From Heterobilharzia americana (Eukaryota > Platyhelminthes > Trematoda > Strigeidida > Schistosomatidae): 64,000 nucleotides of DNA. Positions 10,085-18,299 of this stretch are shown in pieces (the first letter of the stretch is position 1; every line of letters begins with the position of its first letter). A model generated the notes under the pieces. It was not told the DNA's origin and searched no databases. It saw only the letters and a list, made by a program, of their open reading frames with translations. The translations under genes were made by a program, and so were the position numbers. The stretch is taken from assembly GCA_944470555.2 (NCBI GenBank), contig OX104132.1:14641755-14705754 (forward strand). Reading direction: 5' to 3'.

Positions 10085-10560
10085 ACACAGTTCAGGTTTC
10101 TTCATGTGGATGGGAAGAGCATCGAAAATGCAGAGAATACGAAGACATACAGTCTTTGGGAAGTTTTTTCAATTTATGGATGACTTTGAACGAGAAGTTT
10201 CTTGAGATAGCTTGATTCGTGTTCACGATGTATTCAATTATAGCATTCCTTATCGCTTCATTGTTACCTCTTTGTAACCACGCACGATAGTGTTCTTGAA
10301 CACTTTTGGTTAACTGTCGCATCAAACTACCTATATACCTGGCTCTAAAACAGCAAGTGAATTGATATATGCACATAGAAGTGGTCAGGTGCGAAAGTTT
10401 ATCTTTTGAGTTCTTAGAAATTGTTGGGTGACACAAGAGAATACTAGTCTCAGCGTTGATGTAAAGAATGTTCTCCTTAGAGTGTTTGATAAACTCTTTT
10501 TTAGAGTATCAGCAGCAGAATTACCTTTGAAGTTTAAATTCACATGGAGTGTCTTTTTTG
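10085..10560 (-). mobile_element. Penelope-like element, GIY-YIG end
   Basis: Minus-strand pieces in PLE order: NLNFKGNSAADTLKK (near 10520) and TLRRTFF, resembling the linker after the RT, then after a frameshift a 114-codon open segment (10436-10092). That segment has CIYQFTC, then ARYIGS (YIG core), Q-E-H-Y and a conserved I-x-E-Y/I-V-N-T-N block. The RT domain itself is not recognisable upstream. The element is a degraded 5'-truncated copy and the frame cannot be a host gene. Confidence 0.8.
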
Positions 10561-11430
10561 GCACGGTGGTAAGGTTCTGTTTTGCGAGGTTTTAAGCTTG
10601 ATGTTTTTATCTATGAATTTCAAACATTCATTAGAAGATTTCAGCTTCCAAAGGGAAATCTTCTTGAAGTCTATAAATTTTATTATCACGTGGTTAGTAA
10701 GATCACATAGTTGTTTGTACTCATAGAAAACAAATGAACAAACAAACAGTAGACAGTAAGAAGGAGATAAAAGTTGAAGAACTACCACAGAATTTAAAAA
10801 TCATACACATTTTCATCACTATCTCCATATCATCATTTATTTTTCTATCTCAATCAAAAGTACTTAGTTTATTGCATAGAATATTCATTATTCATACTAG
10901 TGAGAAGTTTTATTACTATGACAACTGATTGAAGGAGAATATTGTTCATCTTAACCACTTCGAAAAACACTGGATTATGCGTTCTACAACGGAAAAGATG
11001 GTATTTTCGGGGGATATATATATATATATTCTCATAATGATATTGTTAAGATTGGAGAATGAGTAATTAGGTCTAATTACACTAGTTAAAAAAGTAGTTA
11101 TTAGTATTATTTATTTTTCTGTTTTTCATTATTTATAAACTTATCTTCTTTAATACATCCAATGCATAAATACTGGTTTACTAAAAAACTCTGTTTCTGT
11201 TAGCGTAAACTTAAATTAGTTTGGTAACATTATTTGTATTACGATATGACTACACTTAGTGGAACAGGGAAACAAGAATTACCAGAAAAATCTCCAAGTA
11301 TCCTAATCTAGGATTGTTTAGAAGCCTACACCATTATTCCTGTTTCTATACGACTTTAGAAAGTGCAAGTTTCCTGATAAGGTTGATCTACATATTTATT
11401 CTTTTGGCTGTCTAAGAAAGCATTGGCTGT
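10561..11430. other. No recognisable gene; AT-rich
   Basis: Nothing assignable. It may include a decayed PLE RT on the minus strand near 10561-10790. A short (TA)n lies at about 11013-11030. Confidence 0.4.
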
Positions 11431-11560
11431 GTTTCCGGCCGGGTGCTCTACCGATTGAGCTTCGGTGTTGATAGAACACCGTGCCGGAAACCTTGAGGTC
11501 GCTGTCTCCTATCGGGCCGTGGTTCAAATTTTCATTTCACCTTCATTCATCATATATTAT

Positions 11561-11562
<2 letters not shown>
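11431..11562 (+). mobile_element. F4 SINE copy with hairpin head
   Basis: GTTTCCGG (11431-11438) and CCGGAAAC (11484-11491) pair perfectly, with a nested GGTGTT/AACACC hairpin between them. A B-box-like GTGGTTCAAAT and the F4 tail (TTTTCATTTCACCTTCATTC) follow. The copy runs into an (AT)n array. No hammerhead is present. Confidence 0.6.

Positions 11563-11610
<48 letters not shown>
11563..11610. repeat. (AT)n microsatellite
   Basis: About 48 bases of uninterrupted AT dinucleotides directly after the F4 tail. Confidence 0.95.
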
Positions 11611-11617
<7 letters not shown>

Positions 11618-11739
11618 GTTTGAAGTATATGGGAATTTTATTTCAAGTTAGAACTTATCATGAACTAGCATCAGTATAGTGACATGCCGTGACCTTTGCG
11701 ATCAATCAATTGAAAATGAAGCCGGTGGCAACTAAAGAC

Positions 11740-12000
11740 TATTGGTGGATAGGGGGGTTATATCGTGAATTGACAGAAACAGGAAACTATGGACCATTGA
11801 ACTCCGATTTAGCTGTTGAATAGTTAACGCGTTCACCATGAAACCTGAAGGTCCTGAGTTTGTTCTTTGATGTTTCTGGTGCATATTACTAAGGAATACC
11901 ATACTAGCACGGGACAGGTGTCTAACACTTCTAGGCTTTCAAAGGTTCTTCAAATGGTGTCAGTCCATGATGAATAATTCCTTTGTATTTATAGTGCGTT
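11740..12000 (+). mobile_element. F2 hammerhead SINE, single decayed copy
   Basis: TATATCGTGAATTGACAG, GAAACTATGGACCATTG, a degenerate A box, ATGAAACCTGAAGGTCCTGAG and the 3' GTCAGTCCATGATGAATAA block occur in F2 order. The ribozyme position reads ACTAAGGAATACCATACTAG then CACGGGACAG, so the GAAA and core are lost. Confidence 0.7.
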
Positions 12001-13229
12001 GCTTGGTGACAACAATTCAAAATGGTCAATAGAGTTTAATCAGCATCTAGGGGTAGACAGATGGAAATCTGTTAATCTGGGGTGACTAACCATTGTAATT
12101 TGTAAGGCATCCAGAAACCATTGATGTTGTTGTTAAAGCATTTTGGACGTCGACTTTTTGTATTTAGTTTTACAACTGGGATTTTCAAATACTGCTTAAA
12201 GTCTGGCATGTCTGACTATACTGGATGTAACGTTAATAGTGACAATGCTATCCAGAAAGCTTTAATTGATACCCTTTTTTGACATGATTTAGGAATTAGT
12301 AAAGAGATTCACGATGGAGATTGCAACTTTGTTTCTTAGGAATTCAATTTTAAGTCTTCACTTACACCCATTTGATCAGTACCATGAAAAGCTGAATGCA
12401 AATCAACTGCTTTTTGTGACCTATTCTAAATGTAGTATAGTGTTTAGCATAAGATATCTTTCTGCTTGTTTTAGTTGCTTTTTCACAAGATTATTTTTCA
12501 TCTTTGAATGGAGTTCGACTCCCGACAATGCTTATAAGTTTACTCTTTCAGGCGATTGTTGTTGATTACCGTATCTTAGTGCAGTAAGGTACGGATTACA
12601 AGTAATCACGAAAGCCATGTGTTATAAATAGCTGAATGATAGAGATATCCAGTAACCGATACGTTTGGTGAGCACTACTGGGTAACCAGGGTGATTTCTC
12701 ACTACTCATATTAGTAGTATATATATCATGCAACCTAAAACTGTTGTCGCTTATATATTGATCTTGTGGTATATCATATGAGCTACGAAACAGAACTGAT
12801 TCCCAAGGACGTTAGGGAATTTAATTTGGTCTGTAAAATTCTGCATATTGATAACCACGGCAAATTCTTGGGTCAAAATAATTGGCCGGGGTGAGTCAGG
12901 TTATTAGATTACAGAAAGTTAATGGGGTCTGGATTATTAAGGAGACTGGCTTAGATAGCCCTGGCCTGATAGACTATTATTATTATAATTATTATTGTTA
13001 TTATTGTCATGAGTTATTACTGAGTGTGGAGTGAAAAATAAGGTCTAAGCAGGAGTTGAATCATCTGGAATCAGATGGTCTCATCGGCAATCAATATGAC
13101 TCTGCCATTCCGCAATTCAGCTTGGTATTGATTGAAACGAGAGGATCTGGCTGTGAAACCAACATATACATGCCGACTGGACAAAATCCTAGATAATTGT
13201 TTTGAATTTAAGACATGGTCAGTAGCTTA
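12001..13229. other. No recognisable gene
   Basis: Mostly unique-looking AT-rich DNA with an imperfect (ATT)n patch at about 12976-13008. I see no coding signal. Confidence 0.45.
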
Positions 13230-13345
13230 GTCCCGTGACTCAGTTAGTAGAGTGCCTGACCAGTAACAAAGAGGTTGGTAGTTCGAATCCCGGGACGATT
13301 TAGATATTCATGACGGTTTTAGTCATCATCATGGTAATGCATGCA
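13230..13345 (+). mobile_element. F4 tRNA-like SINE with paired acceptor ends
   Basis: GTCCCG at 13230 and CGGGAC at 13291-13296 can pair like an acceptor stem. Between them lie an A-box-like GACTCAGTTAGTAGAGTG and a B box TAGTTCGAATCC. The anticodon arm does not pair well, so it is a tRNA-derived SINE head and not a functional tRNA gene. The tail is only partly recognisable (GATTTAGATATTCA, then TTTTAGTCATCATC). Confidence 0.65.
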
Positions 13346-13384
13346 ATGAAAAACAATCCTCTTACAAGGGAAAATAAGATGACA

Positions 13385-13690
13385 ATCGTAAGAAGTAACT
13401 TAGCACGTCAGACAAATAGAATGATTATAGCTAAACTTGTGTTTATCGAATCAGCTTAAGAAATGTGAAATGAGAATGACTATGCATTGTTCTAAGTATC
13501 TGAAACATTCTGCTACCTCAACAGTAACGGAAAGCGAAGGATTCAAACGAGGACAATCATGTGTGGTAAAGTTCCCTCTGATATGAAAACGAGCGACAAC
13601 CTCTGTTCAAAATGTTGTGAAGTGAATAATACAGCTTCACTGCATTGTATTTCTAGCAGAAGAACTGATGAAGATCCAGCCACCTTCAAA
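13385..13690 (+). mobile_element. Penelope-like element terminal arm, diverged
   Basis: The plus-strand translation near 13575 gives SDNLCSKCCEVNNTASLHCI, which aligns with the arm translations at 41.3 kb (GNNLCSKCHEVNNNVSLCSI) and 62.3 kb (SNNLCSKRNQVNNTVSLCAL). It is a separate, older copy abutting another PLE remnant. Confidence 0.6.
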
Positions 13691-14390
13691 TTACGTTATA
13701 ATTCTTAAAGTAATTTAACAGTAAAATCAACAGCCAAGCAATTCTCATCAACGTTTATCAAAGTCCCTAAGTAGAACATTCTACGCCGCAAACCTCCATA
13801 TTGTTTTCTCATGTCAGCAGCTGATTCGTCCCTGCGTGAAAGACAAACTGCAGCATTGGGCTTCATCAGTGTGTATTTACAAGTTCAGTTGCCTCTGTGG
13901 AGCTAAGCACGTCAACCATACTGTGTATTCACTTGAAAAAATCACTCGCAAACATTACCCAAGCTGGTTACTAAAGGGGGAGCACAAAAATATCTCGAGT
14001 TCCATCGTTGAACATCTGGTAGACTCCGGACATCTGGCTCCTGTGGAAATCTCGTTCAAACTTCTCTACAATGATCTACCAAACTATTCAAAAGGGTGAG
14101 GGTTAGATATTTATATAGAGCCAAAGATTTGACATTTCAAAGCCTCAAACCTCAGTTGTGTATTCAGAAGAAATATTTACCAACACACTCTCTTTGCCAT
14201 GCCCTAATCAGATGTCAAATCTTACTCTTCACTGCGTTTTATAGAAACTACTCAGATAATGTGTTACGTAATATCACTTCATTCCCTACCTGTCAACTAA
14301 GTTTGACTTTTAATTGGAAAGTTGTTTGGAAAATTCTATTATTTTACCAATATATTCAAGAATGAAAATGGGTCATCGAAAAGATAATCG
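13690..14390 (+). mobile_element. Penelope-like element, GIY-YIG module, frameshifted
   Basis: It starts with SLSRTFYAANLHIVFSC (13770 region). An 87-codon open segment follows (13836-14099) with VCIYKFSCLCGA, a degenerate YIG core (HVNHT), KHYPSWLLKGE and VDSGHLAPVEISFKLLYN. A frameshift near 14096 leads to RVRYLYRAKDLTFQ and LKPQLCIQKKYL, matching the C-terminal block of the 36.3 kb copy. The RT is absent, so it is a 5'-truncated copy. Confidence 0.8.
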
Positions 14391-14400
14391 TCTTTATTTT

Positions 14401-14619
14401 ATTACTATTTATTGACATACTTGTTATTCTCCGTTGTTTTGCTGGATCGAACTGTTTGACCTCTGTTGATATATGGGCTTCTATGTGGATGCCTCGATAT
14501 TGTCTGAATGTTAATTACGATAATTTGGTTGGCTGTGGCTAGCCCATATGCCAATAGAAGTCGAACAATTCGATCCAACAAAACAACGGAGAATAACAAG
14601 TATGTCAATAAATAGTAAT
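14401..14619. repeat. 79-bp inverted repeat
   Basis: Arms 14401-14479 and 14541-14619 are reverse complements with about eight mismatches and a 61-bp loop. The outermost part (ATTACTATTTATTGACATAC) is exact. Confidence 0.9.
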
Positions 14620-14740
14620 AACTATCACTCGTTGTACAAGAAGTGGCTATCGTTCCTCTGTGGCATAGTGGATAACACCTTGGCGTTTGAAGCGATGTGT
14701 ACGAAGTTTGAGTCTCAGTGGGAATAACATGACTGGGGTG

Positions 14741-14795
14741 CAGGTACATCCAGCCGACGAGTCCTAGACGGGACGAAACACCTATCCTGGATTCC
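14741..14795 (+). ncRNA. Hammerhead ribozyme, one core change (F1 class)
   Basis: CCGACGA (14754-14760, CTGACGA expected), stem II GTCC/GGGAC, GAAA, stem III ACACCTAT and an ATC cleavage triplet. Stem I CATCCAG/CTGGATT-type pairing is kept. The U-to-C change in the CUGA box should abolish or reduce cleavage. Confidence 0.75.
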
Positions 14796-15039
14796 TCTGC
14801 CAGCCATAGCCAACTAAGTTATCTCCATCTTACCTGGCAATTTCTCAGCTACTACTCCTTAGTATATTTGTGCTGACATAAAGAATATCTTCATGAAGAG
14901 CTGGTGATATACAGATGAGAACAGGTGTATGTCAGTAGTTTTTACGAAATCAAGAAACCATATTTCAGGAGAAAAAAGAAGTCGAACAGCTTGTCTATTG
15001 AAATGATTTATCAACCTCGGGGTTGTGAAGTCTTATCAG

Positions 15040-15215
15040 CCGAACAGCTAACTGTTTCTAGCACCTCTCTCTGTGAATATATTTATATATGTATATGGGC
15101 AGTGGGCTCGAATCTCAATGGCAACAACACTGACTGGGGAGCAAGTTCGTCCGCCTGACGTATCCCAGATAGGGCGAAACACGTGTTCTGGATTCCACTT
15201 CCAGCCATCAAATAG
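15040..15215 (+). mobile_element. F1 SINE fragment
   Basis: B-box-like GTGGGCTCGAATCTC followed by TGACTGGGGAGCAAG, the hammerhead and GATTCCACTTCCAGCC. The A-box side is replaced by AT-rich sequence. Confidence 0.65.
15140..15195 (+). ncRNA. Hammerhead ribozyme, diverged (F1 class)
   Basis: CTGACGT (15155-15161; the last A of CTGANGA is T), stem II ATCCC/AGGGC, GAAA, stem III ACACGTGT and cleavage triplet GTT. Confidence 0.6.
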
Positions 15216-15296
15216 ACTACTATGTATATAAACATTGATGTGATTAGAATTCTAACAAATATTGGAATGAAATTAAGATCTGGTGGGCATTTTAGT

Positions 15297-15415
15297 GTCG
15301 TAGCTCACTTGACACAGCGCTGAAGCTGTAACCTGGAAGTGATTGGTTCTAATCTTGTTGTGACCCAGATTTCTACTTCACTTTCACTCATCACTCAGTA
15401 TCAACATATATTTCA
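15297..15415 (+). mobile_element. F4 tRNA-like SINE
   Basis: A-box-like GTGTCGTAGCTCACTTGACA, B-box-like GATTGGTTCTAATC, then the F4 tail (CTTCACTTTCACTCATCACT, CAGTATCAACA). No hammerhead. Confidence 0.7.
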
Positions 15416-15513
15416 CTAACTTTTATGGTTCATTCAAATTACTAAAATGATTTAGTAGTAAAAATTTTAAGTCTAACAACATTTCATTTACTTATCAAGC
15501 AATCGAATTTTTA

Positions 15514-15706
15514 GGGAGTTGTGGAGATTTGGAAATATTTCAAGTTGTTATTCATCGTAGACTGACATAAGTTGGAGCTGGAGTTGAGGAGTCCCATACT
15601 AGGACGAAACAGCTGTCCAGTGCTCCCAGGTTTCCTTTGTTCCTCCAACAGATGTCAGTCTACGATGAATAACAACTTGAAATAATTCCAAATCTCCACA
15701 ACTCCC
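15514..15706. repeat. 64-bp inverted repeat enclosing a hammerhead
   Basis: Arms 15514-15577 and 15643-15706 are near-perfect reverse complements. The 65-bp loop holds a hammerhead motif. The right arm is the normal F2 3' body; the left arm is its antisense copy. Confidence 0.9.
15578..15626 (+). ncRNA. Hammerhead ribozyme, one core change (F2 class)
   Basis: TTGAGGA (15584-15590; C3 changed to T), stem II GTCC/GGAC, GAAA, stem III ACAGCTGT and GTC with C17 at 15617. The 5' strand of stem I is replaced because the copy begins in the inverted arm, so self-cleavage is doubtful. Confidence 0.75.
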
Positions 15707-15897
15707 TCAAAATTTAATTGAACTGGTGCTCATTGGTGACTAGCTTCGAGAAGTATTCCCGAAGTTCCAATGAGAAGTCGTGACCGGTGGAGTCAAAGCC
15801 TGATGGTGGTGAGGACAGATACTCAGCGTTGACATTGGGTGGCGGTTGTGCTATATCGTGAGCTAACAGAAGTTGGAAATATGGAGCATTGGATTGT

Positions 15898-15975
15898 GAC
15901 CCAATGACTAGCTCAATGGTAACGCGCTGGCCGCGGAACCTGAAGGTCGCGGGTTCGATCCCCGCTGGTGGGGTC
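15898..15975 (+). promoter_or_regulatory. tRNA-like SINE head with A and B boxes
   Basis: GACCC (15898-15902) can pair with GGGTC (15971-15975) as an acceptor-like stem. The A box is TAGCTCAATGGT (15909-15920) and the B box GGTTCGATCC within 15951-15962. The T-arm pairs perfectly (GCGGG 15949-15953 with CCCGC 15961-15965 around TTCGATC). The anticodon stem is poor, so it is an internal Pol III promoter and not a tRNA gene. Confidence 0.8.
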
Positions 15976-15983
15976 GTGGGTGC

Positions 15984-16029
15984 GCACTGCTGAGGAGTCC
16001 CGTACTAGGACGAAACAGCTGTCCAGTGC
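15984..16029 (+). ncRNA. Hammerhead ribozyme, complete and probably functional (F2 class)
   Basis: Stem I GCACTG (15984-15989) pairs fully with CAGTGC (16024-16029). The core CTGAGGA is at 15990-15996. Stem II is GTCC/GGAC (15997-16000, 16008-16011) with a 7-nt loop. GAAA is at 16012-16015. Stem III ACA/TGT closes on GC, and the GTC triplet gives cleavage after 16023. Every base required by the hammerhead consensus is present. It lies 9 nt after the tRNA-like head, so a Pol III transcript would contain it. Confidence 0.9.
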
Positions 16030-16085
16030 TCCCAGGTTTCCTTTGTTCCTCCAACTGATGTCAGTCTTCGATGAATAACAACTTG

Positions 16086-16740
16086 AAATCGAATTTTTCC
16101 TCTATTTTTCTAATTACCATCTCATTATGGAGGTTGTTTGTCGAAAAAAGGAAAAGGAAGCAACATAAATATAGCTTAGCCTAATGGGATAATTTACTTT
16201 GATATTATCTCCTTAGGGAGAAAAAGCTTTAAGCATTCTACTGACCTCATCTTATTGATGTTGTTGTGTGCGTTGACAGATGAATTCATATCTGATTACT
16301 GTGTCCTATAACATTAATAATAGTGGTAGTAGAAAAAGATGAGGAAAAATATGGAAGAAAATAGATGAGAGACTGAGAAAACGACAAGTTAAAGGGTTTA
16401 GTTACCAATGCTACAATCTCTTCAATGATAAGCTTAATGAGAACAGTTAGCTTGTAACATTAAATAAATGAGATAGGATGGGGAAGGAAGAATAGTAGTA
16501 CTGATAATAGTAGTACTACTGCTATTTTCAAAGCATTACTTTCCCAAACATTTGCTTTGAAAATACAAAATATCTACTTCATCAATGTTTATTGTGTGGT
16601 GTTTCAGTATCCGACTGATATCTGGTGGTTACAGAAGGCAGGAAGAAAGTAATGCTTCTTGATATGTTCCCTCAAGAAATATATCTTTAGTCTAAAAAGA
16701 GATGATGTCGCCTTAAAGACCAAAACTCATGACACTCAGT
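16086..16740. other. No recognisable gene
   Basis: AT-rich. A short imperfect AGTAGTACT patch lies at about 16490-16525. Nothing else assignable. Confidence 0.45.
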
Positions 16741-16909
16741 GTTGCATGCATTGATTGGTCACGGAGGGAGCAACCAAAGTCATTTTATCCGGTCCTAAGT
16801 GCAGACCGAATTCAATCGACCATTTTTGAAATGTGGCCACCAAGCTAGGAGTCTTAGCATCGCGGGGCACATTGACAGGTGTTAATTGGTTGGAGGCAGT
16901 CGACAGGAA

Positions 16910-16954
16910 GCCTTGGACCTGGGTTTCGTGCTTTTTGGCACTCGTTAGCAAGGC
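16910..16954 (-). ncRNA. Hammerhead ribozyme, near complete (F3 class)
   Basis: On the minus strand: stem I GCCTTG pairs perfectly with CAAGGC, core CTAACGA (one G-to-A change from CTGACGA), stem II GTGC/GCAC with loop CAAAAA, GAAA, stem III ACCCAGGT (one mismatch) and GTC with C17 at 16916. It shows the intended stem I of the F3 ribozyme; the core change probably inactivates this copy. Confidence 0.8.
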
Positions 16955-17228
16955 GTGTCTACAACCTCGATGAAACTGATGACCCACCTGAGATTCAGAC
17001 GCGCGTCACAGAATGTTGTAGTCAGCGACGTCACCACTGAACTATTCGATAGAGCTTGGTCTGCACTCAGGACTAGATAACATGAAATTGGTTACTCTGC
17101 AATGACCGATCGAGACCTACGGGATGTCGACCGGGACCTGAATAGCTTAGTCGTAACGACGTTAACTACAACACTGGGTGACGGGTGTTCGAATCTCGGA
17201 TGGACGCCAGTTTCATCGAGGTTGCAGA

Positions 17229-17276
17229 TACAACTTACTAATGAGTATCAACAAGTACGAAACCTACGTCCAAGGA
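17229..17276 (+). ncRNA. Hammerhead ribozyme, decayed (F3 class)
   Basis: CTAATGA (17238-17244), stem II GTAT/AGTAC with a loop of A/C, GAAA, ACCTACGT and GTC followed by CAAGG. The core carries the same G-to-A change as its antisense partner. Confidence 0.65.
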
Positions 17277-17345
17277 TTCCTGCCGACTTCCTCCAACTGA
17301 CTGCCACTCAGTGTTGGAGTCAGGGACGTCACCATTGATTTATTT

Positions 17346-17470
17346 AAGATTTGACTAGCCTCCTGTATGACTGGATTAGTACAGTGATCGGTCACTGTAT
17401 AGTAACTAAAATCATGTTGTCTAACCCTAAATACAAACCAAATCGTGCTAATCAAGCTTTCACTGAGGTC
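17346..17470 (-). mobile_element. F3 SINE fragment
   Basis: It contains GATCGGTCACTG, AAATCATGTTGTCTAAC and a diverged AGTGCAGACC region (TACAAACCAAATCGTGC), matching the distal part of an antisense F3 copy. Confidence 0.5.
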
Positions 17471-18299
17471 ACAGTTCTTCCTGATTGATACCAGGTGACT
17501 GGAAGCAATAGACGTTGAGTTGTTTCGCCCGGTGAGAGACGGCTGGGTATACAGCCTCTTGACAATCAACTACAACTATCTTACAATGTCCTGATTGAAT
17601 GATAATACATAGACTTCACTGGCTTCCTGAAGCTCAGACACCACTGAACTCTGAAGTCAGAGGTCAGTCTTGAAGTTCTGGACAATGTCCTGAACCAAAA
17701 GCTAGAACGGCGATTTCCAGATAAACATCTCAGGGCTCTTCTGGTGACGATGGGTCTCATGCAGGGCAGCAGTTCCTGGCCTATACCTATGCGGCTTCTT
17801 CACACCACAAGTGACTGGGTTGCTTTTACGGATAGCTTTAGTGGCCACCACCAACACCACTAGTCAACTTACGATAAGTTTTTTATCCTTGCCACTTCGA
17901 AAATACCAAGAAACGATGAAAATGGTAGGTACTCTGATTTGGTGATCACACTACACAATTAATCAATGGAATCCAAAGAGCATTTTGGATTAGACGGTGC
18001 GATAATAATCACTCCACATTGTATAGTCTGTCGTAAATTATGTGCATTTTATCCTGGTTAATCAAAATGGACGTCCGAACTGCAGTTGGTCTTTTGATAT
18101 GTCGGAGAACTAATTTTCAAAGTTATATTGCATTCCAGATTATTGCCTGGAGAATTCCTATTTGAAACAATCCCCCAAACCTCCCAGCAGTTAGATATAA
18201 TACACAGCAAAAAGTCTTCCTAATGAATTTGAAAAGTATGACAGAAGCAAGCGGAAGCCCCTTGAGTTCGCTTACAGTCGAGGGTTTCTGAGTGGAAGT
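17471..18299. other. Unassigned, somewhat GC-richer stretch
   Basis: The interval 17520-17860 is richer in G+C than its surroundings but shows no long open frame and no family motif I recognise. It may be an old element remnant. Confidence 0.35.

Larger units (their letters stand above)
14401..14820 (+). mobile_element. F1 (Sm-alpha-like) SINE with 5' foldback
   Basis: A 79-bp inverted repeat (14401-14479/14541-14619) is followed by a tRNA-like head (A-box-like GTGGCATAGTGGATAAC near 14660, B-box-like AAGTTTGAGTCTC near 14705) and a hammerhead at 14741-14795. The 3' end reads GGATTCCTCTGCCAGCC. The 14487-14515 stretch (GATGCCTCGATAT) also appears reversed next to the F1 copy at 56.47 kb, so the foldback belongs to the family. 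Confidence 0.75.
15514..16085 (+). mobile_element. F2 hammerhead SINE, tandem copy with intact head and ribozyme
   Basis: The order is: antisense 3' arm, hammerhead (15578-15626), 3' body, tRNA-like head (15898-15975), hammerhead (15984-16029), 3' body. Predicted cleavage sites at 15617 and 16023 delimit a 406-nt unit that begins and ends at equivalent points. This is the best F2 copy in the window and shows the family structure: internal Pol III type promoter, then a self-cleaving motif just downstream, then CCCAGGTTTCCTTTG and GATGTCAGTC blocks. No protein is encoded. Mobilisation would depend on another element's RT, which is inference. Confidence 0.9.
16741..17345. mobile_element. F3 hammerhead SINE, head-to-head pair
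   Basis: An antisense copy (16741-17040) and a sense copy (17040-17345) meet head to head. The sense head has A-box-like AATAGCTTAGTCGTAAC and B-box-like GTGTTCGAATCTC near 17187. Each copy ends in its own hammerhead (16910-16954 minus, 17229-17276 plus), followed by TTCCTGCCGACT and CTCCAAC. Reading frames over the repeat are not genes. Confidence 0.8.

Noticed and set aside
13230..13296. Functional tRNA gene
   Set aside because: Acceptor ends pair, but the anticodon and T stems do not pair well and the sequence is followed by a SINE-like tail.
15898..15975. Functional tRNA gene
   Set aside because: The T-arm is perfect, but the anticodon stem does not form and the unit continues into a repetitive SINE body with a ribozyme.
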